A DNA stretch of 64,000 nt from Nannocystis bainbridge (GTDB lineage Bacteria; Myxococcota_A; Polyangia; Nannocystales; Nannocystaceae). Numbering within the stretch: position 1 is the stretch's first letter; every line of letters starts with the position of its first letter. The notes under the pieces were generated by a model, which was given only the letters and a program-made list of their open reading frames with translations, was not told the origin of the DNA and searched no databases. The stretch covers positions 2,046,001-2,110,000 of the forward strand of contig NZ_JAQNDL010000003.1 of NCBI RefSeq assembly GCF_028368995.1, read 5' to 3'. The position numbers and the translations under genes were made by a program. Below are positions 59,219 through 64,000 of this stretch, piece after piece.

Positions 59219-59452
59219 TCAGGGCTGGCGCAGTGCCAACCCGGTGATGAGGCCGCGACCTGGATCGAGACTGGCCCTGCGGACCAGCACACGTTGCCCC
59301 GTCCGTATGTGCACGCCGAGGCGACGCGCCTCGGCGGACAAGCTGGCCGTAAGGACAGCCTGCGTCGGCGATTCGGCTTCGAGGCGGTACAGTTGCTGGG
59401 GCAACTCAGCGACCACTGTGGCCTCGAAGGTGTCGGCGTGCGGGGGATTCAC
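59219..59452 (-). CDS. infA: Divergent translation initiation factor IF-1
   Basis: The 77-residue product has the single OB-fold pattern of IF-1: FEATVVAELPQQLYRLEAES (compare EGTVVEALPNAMFRVELEN), VLTASLSAEARRLGVHIRTG and RVLVRRASLDPGRGLITGLA (compare GDRVKVELSPYDLTRGRITY). The usual M.KED start, the glycine of PGDRV and the SPYDL motif are altered, so it is unusually divergent. It occupies the canonical place before rpmJ. The start is uncertain; GTG 59452 gives a typical length. A paralogous IF-1 elsewhere in the genome may be the main one. Confidence 0.75.
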   Translation of the reverse strand: MNPPHADTFEATVVAELPQQLYRLEAESPTQAVLTASLSAEARRLGVHIRTGQRVLVRRASLDPGRGLITGLALRQP

Positions 59453-59618
59453 AGAGAAGAGACCTTGGCCCGACGGGCTTGCGACCCGGCGGGTCCGTGA
59501 CGATGCAATACTTAAGCTCAAGGACCCCCAGGGGGGGTCAAGGAAGGGCGAAAAGGTGGCAAAAAGCCCGGCGATAGTCCAGCACGGCACCAGACCGGCG
59601 CGTGCGGCTCCGCGTGAG
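59453..59618. other. Gap between secY and infA
   Basis: No gene; adk and map, often found here in other bacteria, are absent. A GGACCCCC/GGGGGTC-type inverted repeat (about 59519-59538) and a CGGGCTTTTTGCC stretch read on the minus strand could form a processing or attenuation site. Confidence 0.5.
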
Positions 59619-60935
59619 TTAGCCCCGACGTCCGCGGATCCGCGGCCCGCCCGGACCCGCAAAACCCTCGTACGAACGGGTCACCAGATGGCTCTCGATC
59701 TGCTGCGCAGTGTCGAGGGCGACGCCGACGACGATCAGCAGAGAAGTGCCGCCATAGTAGAACGGGACGTTGAATTTGGTCTGCAGCAGGGTCGGCAGGA
59801 CGCACACCGCAGCGATGTACCAGGCGCCGGCGAAGGTCAGCCGCGTGAGGATGAAGTCGATGTACTCGGCCGTCCGCTTGCCAGGACGGATCCCGGGGAT
59901 CGACGCGTTCTGCTTCTTCAAGTTGTCGGCCACGTCGACCGGGTTGAACTGCAGCGACGTGTAGAAGAACGTGAAGAAGATCACGAGCCCGACGAACGCG
60001 GTGAGGTACAGCCAGCCATCGTAACGCAGGGCGTTCGAGAACCACTGCATCGACGAGCTGCCCGTCATGCCGGCGATCTGGCTCGGGAACATGAGGATCG
60101 AGCTGGCGAAGATCGGCGGGATCACTCCGGCGCTGTTGAGGCGCAGCGGCAGGTAGTTGGCGTTGCCGCCGAACATCTGCCGCCCGACCACCCGCTTGGC
60201 GTACTGGACCTGGATCCGCCGCTGGCCGCGCTCCATGATCACGACAAAGGCGATCACCGCGACGACGAGCGCGCCGAGGATGGCGATGAACATCGGCCCG
60301 AAGTTCTCGGGATCGTCCTGGGTCTTCTGCCACAGCTGGTACAGCGCGACCGGAAGGTCGGCGACGATGCCGGCGAAGATGATGAGCGAGATCCCGTTGC
60401 CGATCCCCTTCTCGGTGATCTGCTCGCCCAGCCACATGATGAAGCATGTCCCTGCGGTCAGGGTCAGGATCGTCATCAAGCGGAACGGGAGGCCAGGGTC
60501 GAGCACCAGCGTCTGCCCGGGGGCGTTCTGGGACTCGAGCCAGGTGGCCATGAACCAGCCCTGGACCACCGACAGGAACACGGTGCCGTAGCGGCTGTAC
60601 TGGTTGATCTTCCGCCGGCCCGTCTCGCCTTCTTTGCTCAGCATCTCCAGCCGCGGGATGACGGCGGTCATCAGCTGCATGATGATGCTGGCGCTGATGT
60701 ACGGCATGATGCCGAGCGCGAACACGGACAGGTTGCTCAGGGCGCCGCCGCTGAACATGTTGAGGTAGCCGAGGAAGCCGCCCGCGCCCTGGCGGACGAT
60801 GTCGTCCATCACGGTACGGTCGACGCCGGGCACGGCCACGAACACGCCGAAGCGGTAGACAGCCAGCATCGCCAGCGTGAAAAGCACACGCTTGCGCAGC
60901 TCAGGCAGCTTGAAGATGTTGATGATGACACCCAT
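59619..60935 (-). CDS. secY: Protein translocase subunit SecY
   Basis: The 438-residue channel subunit has ten membrane helices. Family signatures are FGVFVAVPGVDRTVM near the start, GIMPYISASIIMQLMTAVIP, the plug/lateral-gate region, LTLTAGTCFIMWLGEQITEK with GIGNGISLIIFAGIV, and PGKRTAEYIDFILTRLTFAG near the end. ATG 60935 gives MGVIINIFKLPELRKRVLFT, a typical beginning. It sits between rplO and infA as usual; adk and map do not follow. Confidence 0.98.
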   Translation of the reverse strand: MGVIINIFKLPELRKRVLFTLAMLAVYRFGVFVAVPGVDRTVMDDIVRQGAGGFLGYLNMFSGGALSNLSVFALGIMPYISASIIMQLMTAVIPRLEMLSKEGETGRRKINQYSRYGTVFLSVVQGWFMATWLESQNAPGQTLVLDPGLPFRLMTILTLTAGTCFIMWLGEQITEKGIGNGISLIIFAGIVADLPVALYQLWQKTQDDPENFGPMFIAILGALVVAVIAFVVIMERGQRRIQVQYAKRVVGRQMFGGNANYLPLRLNSAGVIPPIFASSILMFPSQIAGMTGSSSMQWFSNALRYDGWLYLTAFVGLVIFFTFFYTSLQFNPVDVADNLKKQNASIPGIRPGKRTAEYIDFILTRLTFAGAWYIAAVCVLPTLLQTKFNVPFYYGGTSLLIVVGVALDTAQQIESHLVTRSYEGFAGPGGPRIRGRRG

Positions 60936-61065
60936 CGGCGATCCCAGCTTGCCCCTTCTCGTGCCCGATCTGACGGCCAGACGGGCGGGCCCTGCGGCCC
61001 CGGGGCTACGGCGACAACTTGTACCCCATGCCGCCCGGCGCCGCAGCCGGCTCGGCAACGAACTT

Positions 61066-61142
61066 CGGCCGGGCCCCGTGCGGGAGCCCGGCCGACACAT
61101 GAAAGGCCGCGCACCCGGTGACCGGCATCACTGTGCGCGGCC
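61066..61142 (-). terminator. Two strong hairpins between rplO and secY
   Basis: GGCCGCGCAC (61105-61114) pairs with GTGCGCGGCC (61133-61142), and CGGCCGGGC (61066-61074) with GCCCGGCCG (61086-61094). On the minus strand the first is followed by TTTC. They may attenuate transcription into secY or lower its expression relative to ribosomal proteins. Confidence 0.55.
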
Positions 61143-61174
61143 TGCCGGCCCGGACGGCCAGACGAACGACCTGT

Positions 61175-61639
61175 TCAGGCCTCGACGGGCGCCGCGGGCT
61201 CCTGGATGGAGCCGCCGGCCGCCTCGACCTTCTGACGCGCCGACTCGCTGACCTTGTCGACGTTGACCTTCAGCGCGGTCTTGAGCTCGCCCGTGCCGAG
61301 CAGCTTGACCTGCTTGACCCGCTTCGGGATCAGGCGCTTGGCCCGCAGCGTCTCGAGCGAGACCTCTTCGCCGGCGGCGAACTTGCCCTCGAGCAGGCCG
61401 ACGTTGATGCCGTGGTACTCGTCGCGGTTGAGGCTGACGAAGCCACGCTTCGGGACCCGACGCTGGAGGGGGTTCTGACCGCCCTCGAAGTGGTCGGGCA
61501 TCTGGTTGTGACGCGCGAGCTGACCCTTGACGCCGCGGGTCGAGGTCTTGCCGCGGCGCGAGCCGATACCGCGACCGACGCGCTTGCGACGCTTGCGGGC
61601 GCCCGGCGGCGGCGACAGAGTTTCAAGTGTAGTACCCAT
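61175..61639 (-). CDS. rplO: 50S ribosomal protein L15
   Basis: The 154-residue L15 has the Gly/Arg-rich N-terminal extension (ARKRRKRVGRGIGSRRGKTS, TRGVKGQLARHNQMPDHFEG) and the C-terminal domain (KAKRLIPKRVKQVKLLGTGE is read as LRAKRLIPKRVKQVKLLGTG). Length is a little above the usual 145 owing to a short Pro/Ala-rich end. It follows rpmD closely and precedes secY after 239 bp with hairpins. Confidence 0.98.
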   Translation of the reverse strand: MGTTLETLSPPPGARKRRKRVGRGIGSRRGKTSTRGVKGQLARHNQMPDHFEGGQNPLQRRVPKRGFVSLNRDEYHGINVGLLEGKFAAGEEVSLETLRAKRLIPKRVKQVKLLGTGELKTALKVNVDKVSESARQKVEAAGGSIQEPAAPVEA

Positions 61640-61667
61640 CTGGGATGTCCCCTTCGGCCGTATCGGC

Positions 61668-61856
61668 TTACTCGTCGGCCGGCTCGACGGCGACGAGGTG
61701 TTGGATCTTCCGGATCATGCCGCGGATCGACGGCGTGTCGTCGAGCACGCGCGAGTGTTGCAGGCGGCGCAGGCCGAGCCCGCGGACAGTGTCCTTCTGC
61801 GACTGCTCACGGTGGATCGGGCTGCGGACGAGGGTCACTTTGAGCTTGAGGGCCAT
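61668..61856 (-). CDS. rpmD: 50S ribosomal protein L30
   Basis: The 62-residue L30 begins MALKLKVTLVRSPIHREQSQ, then TVRGLGLRRLQHSRVLDDTP and IRGMIRKIQHLVAVEPADE. This is the single-domain bacterial form. Short gaps (11 and 28 bp) separate it from rpsE and rplO. Confidence 0.97.
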   Translation of the reverse strand: MALKLKVTLVRSPIHREQSQKDTVRGLGLRRLQHSRVLDDTPSIRGMIRKIQHLVAVEPADE

Positions 61857-61867
61857 GGCTGTGCCTC

Positions 61868-62365
61868 CTACTGCGTAAGCTCGGCAACCGCGAGGCCGCG
61901 GCGACGCGACACCGATTCGGGCGCGCGCAGCCGCTGGAGCGCGTCCAGCGTCGCGTGGATGACGTTCTGCGGGTTGTTGGTGCCGATGCACTTGCTCAGG
62001 ATGTCGTGGATGCCCGCGCACTCGACGACCGCACGAACCGCGCCGCCGGCGATGACGCCGGTACCCGGCGAGGCCGGCCGCAACAGCACCGTGCCGGCGC
62101 CGTGGTGACCGATGACCTCGTGGGGGATCGTCGCGCCCGCGAGCGGAACCTGGAAGAGGTTCTTGCGCGCGAGGTCGTTGGCCTTGCGGATCGCCTCCGG
62201 GACCTCCTTGGCCTTGCCGTAGCCGATCCCCACCCAGCCGCGCTCGTTGCCGATGACGACCAGCGCGCTGAAGCTGAAGCGCCGACCGCCCTTGACGACC
62301 TTCGCCACGCGGTTGATGTAGACGACGCGGTCGACCAGTTCTCCGAGAGATTCGATGTCGATCAT
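61868..62365 (-). CDS. rpsE: 30S ribosomal protein S5
   Basis: The 165-residue S5 helps translational fidelity. The S5 signature is VVYINRVAKVVKGGRRFSFS, ALVVIGNERGWVGIGYGKAK, VPEAIRKANDLARKNLFQVP and GGAVRAVVECAGIHDILSKC. Length and motifs are standard. It lies nine bases from rplR and 11 from rpmD. Confidence 0.98.
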   Translation of the reverse strand: MIDIESLGELVDRVVYINRVAKVVKGGRRFSFSALVVIGNERGWVGIGYGKAKEVPEAIRKANDLARKNLFQVPLAGATIPHEVIGHHGAGTVLLRPASPGTGVIAGGAVRAVVECAGIHDILSKCIGTNNPQNVIHATLDALQRLRAPESVSRRRGLAVAELTQ

Positions 62366-62374
62366 GACTGGTTC

Positions 62375-62734
62375 CTAGAAGTCGAGCCCACCGGCCCGCG
62401 CGCCGTCAGCCAGGGCTTTGACCCGGCCATGGTAGATGTAGCCGTTGCGGTCGAACACGACCTTGGTGATACCTTTGGCCAGGCAGGCCTTGGCGATGGC
62501 GCTGCCGACGAGCTCGGCCAGCTCGCGCTTGGTCTTCTCGCTCTCGCTCGCCAGCTCCTTGATGAGTGAGGAGGAGGCCACGAGGGTCGCCGACGTGCTG
62601 TCGTCGATGACCTGGGCGTAGATGTGCTTGGCGCTGCGGAACACCGAGAGGCGCGGACGCTCCGTGGTGCCGTGGACCCGCTTGCGAATGCTGCTCTTGC
62701 GACGCAGCCGGATCTGTTCTTTGGGCGAGGGCAT
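62375..62734 (-). CDS. rplR: 50S ribosomal protein L18
   Basis: The 119-residue L18 binds 5S rRNA. It begins with a basic stretch (EQIRLRRKSSIRKRVHGTTE), then RPRLSVFRSAKHIYAQVIDD and ends CLAKGITKVVFDRNGYIYHG. It lies nine bases before rpsE. Confidence 0.98.
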   Translation of the reverse strand: MPSPKEQIRLRRKSSIRKRVHGTTERPRLSVFRSAKHIYAQVIDDSTSATLVASSSLIKELASESEKTKRELAELVGSAIAKACLAKGITKVVFDRNGYIYHGRVKALADGARAGGLDF

Positions 62735-62755
62735 GGTCGAACTCCAAGCACGCGG

Positions 62756-63301
62756 CTACTTGCCTTTACCGCGAGCCTTGCCTTCCTTCAGGGTGATTTT
62801 CTCGTTCAGGTAACGCACGCCCTTGCCCTTGTAGGGCTCCGGCGGCCGGAAGCTGCGCAGGTCGGAGGCGACCTGGCCGAGCAGGGCCTTGCTCGCCGAC
62901 TTGACGTGCAGCTTGCCGTCCTTGTCGACCTCGGCCTTGACCCCCGCGGGCAGCTTGTAGCTGACCGGGTGCGAGAAGCCGAGGGTAAGGTCGACGACGT
63001 CGCCCTTGACCGCGGCGCGATAACCGACGCCGACGATGTCGAGCGTGCGCGTGAAGCCGACCGAGACGCCGGTCAGCATGTTGGCCGTCATCGCCCGCGC
63101 GGTGCCGTGCAGCGCGCGCTCGTCCCCGGACTCGCCGGTGCGGGTGAAGGTGATGTCGTCACCCTCGACCTTGAACTGGATCGCGGCCGGGACCTCGAAG
63201 TTGAGGTCGCCCTGGGGGCCCTTGACCGAGAGCGTCTGCCCCTTGGCGGTCACGGTCACCCCTTTGGGGATCTTCACTGGGGATTTGCCGATACGACTCA
63301 T
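62756..63301 (-). CDS. rplF: 50S ribosomal protein L6
   Basis: The 181-residue L6 has the two repeated domains. It begins MSRIGKSPVKIPKGVTVTAK, and the C-terminal signature is LRSFRPPEPYKGKGVRYLNE. Size is typical. It lies 30 bp after rpsH and 21 before rplR. Confidence 0.99.
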   Translation of the reverse strand: MSRIGKSPVKIPKGVTVTAKGQTLSVKGPQGDLNFEVPAAIQFKVEGDDITFTRTGESGDERALHGTARAMTANMLTGVSVGFTRTLDIVGVGYRAAVKGDVVDLTLGFSHPVSYKLPAGVKAEVDKDGKLHVKSASKALLGQVASDLRSFRPPEPYKGKGVRYLNEKITLKEGKARGKGK

Positions 63302-63331
63302 GGTCTTGTTCCTTCGCGGCGATGGGGCGAA

Positions 63332-63727
63332 TCACCACACGCTGCAGATGAGCTCGCCGCCGATGCCCTGACGCCGGGCGGCGCGGTCGGTCATCAGGCC
63401 GCGCGAGGTCGAGACGATCAGAATCCCGAGCCCGTTGTGGACCTTGGGGATGTCCTTGCCGCGCGAGTAGGCGCGCTGACCGGGGCGGCTGATGCGGCGC
63501 ATGCCCTCGATGGCGGCCTCTTCGCCTTGGTACTTGAGCTTGACCGACAGCAGGCCCTGCTTGTCGTCGTCCTCCCACGAGAAGTCGAGGATGTACCCCT
63601 CCTCCTTGAGGATCTGGCAGATGCGAAGCTTCTGCTTCGAGCCGGGCATCGTGGCGCTCGGGTGCTGGGCGTGCTGGGCGTTGCGGATGCGCGCCAGCAT
63701 GTCGGCGATGGGATCAGTCATGGACAT
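63332..63727 (-). CDS. rpsH: 30S ribosomal protein S8
   Basis: The 131-residue S8 binds the central domain of 16S rRNA. Signatures are MTDPIADMLARIRNAQHAQH at the start, then GYILDFSWEDDDKQGLLSVK and GLGILIVSTSRGLMTDRAAR toward the end. The canonical C-terminus IGGELICSVW is present. It lies 15 bp from rplE, leaving no room for rpsN (S14), which usually sits between. Confidence 0.99.
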   Translation of the reverse strand: MSMTDPIADMLARIRNAQHAQHPSATMPGSKQKLRICQILKEEGYILDFSWEDDDKQGLLSVKLKYQGEEAAIEGMRRISRPGQRAYSRGKDIPKVHNGLGILIVSTSRGLMTDRAARRQGIGGELICSVW

Positions 63728-63742
63728 GGTTGCGACTCCTCC

Positions 63743-64000
63743 TTAGGCGCGCCGGAACGGCATCCCCAGCTTTTCGAGCAGTGCCCGGCCCTCGTCGTCG
63801 GTACCCGCCGAGGTGTGAATGCAGATGTTCATGCCCGGCACCTTGTCGAGCTTGTCGATATCCACTTCGGGGAAGATCAGGACTTCCTTCACGCCGAGCG
63901 TGAAGTTGCCGCGGCCGTCGAACGCCTTGCGGCTGACGCCCCGGAAGTCACGCGTACGCGGGAGCGCGATCGTCAACAGACGGTCGAGGAACTCCCACAT
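63743..64000 (-). CDS. rplE: 50S ribosomal protein L5, C-terminal part (partial)
   Basis: Only about 85 C-terminal residues are in the window; the gene continues beyond its end. The visible part MWEFLDRLLTIALPRTRDFR, GNFTLGVKEVLIFPEVDIDK and MNICIHTSAGTDDEGRALLE matches the C-terminal half of L5, which binds 5S rRNA and contacts the P-site tRNA. The methionine at the window edge is internal, not the start. Confidence 0.98.
   Translation of the reverse strand: MWEFLDRLLTIALPRTRDFRGVSRKAFDGRGNFTLGVKEVLIFPEVDIDKLDKVPGMNICIHTSAGTDDEGRALLEKLGMPFRRA

Noticed and set aside
60440..60465. CATGTCCCTGCGGTCAGG in secY as a further palindrome copy
   Set aside because: The residues encoded (LTAGTCF) belong to a strongly conserved SecY stretch, so the resemblance is probably chance.

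Overview
The window is a very GC-rich (roughly 70%) chromosomal segment of a myxobacterium-type bacterium (Myxococcota; Nannocystis/Haliangium-like lineages fit best, by inference). The grounds are a cytoplasmic Hanks-type Ser/Thr kinase, an NtrC-type two-component pair, roadblock and DUF4388-type proteins, lipoprotein propellers, long Ala/Pro/Glu-rich disordered proteins, many GTG/TTG starts and 1-4 nt gene overlaps. No rRNA, tRNA, insertion sequence, prophage or CRISPR array is visible.

Layout. 1-8.2 kb: end of a membrane-anchored protein, GNAT acetyltransferase, ADP-ribosylglycohydrolase, sensor kinase plus sigma-54 activator, and a beta-barrel-like outer membrane protein. 8.4-16.3 kb: rsmI overlapping an RpoH-family sigma factor, a divergent giant S41/PDZ protease, an unknown acidic-tailed protein and a propeller lipoprotein. 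16.4-20 kb: protein-quality block tig-clpP-clpX. 20-32 kb: one long minus-strand array: a 1485-residue TPR protein, accC-accB, aroQ, a roadblock protein, aroB, aroK, pilO-pilN-pilM and an XRE-type regulator with a recognisable promoter. 32-48 kb: glpK, ppx, an amphi-Trp protein, a TolB-like protein, fmt with a large receiver/DUF4388/J-like protein, DUF2147, dienelactone hydrolase, priA with a four-helix membrane protein that looks like a truncated FlhB/SctU. 48-56 kb: TetR regulator, lon, a protein kinase, a lipoprotein, and a compact fliO-sctR-sctS-sctT-like export-gate operon. 56-64 kb: the spc/alpha ribosomal operon from rplQ back to rplE, including secY, a divergent infA, rpmJ and rpoA.

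The most unusual signal is a short quasi-palindrome built on TGTCC-N(3-6)-GGACA (often ACATGTCC/GGACATGT). It recurs dozens of times from about 8 to 55 kb in gaps, as terminator hairpins and in frame inside coding genes. It makes up much of the low-complexity region of the TPR protein and is nearly absent from the ribosomal operon. Other points of interest are the orphan type III/flagellar export gate, the possible FlhB remnant next to priA, the loss of pilP/pilQ from the ancestral pilMNOPQ-aroKB arrangement, and the absence of rpsN, adk and map from the ribosomal operon.
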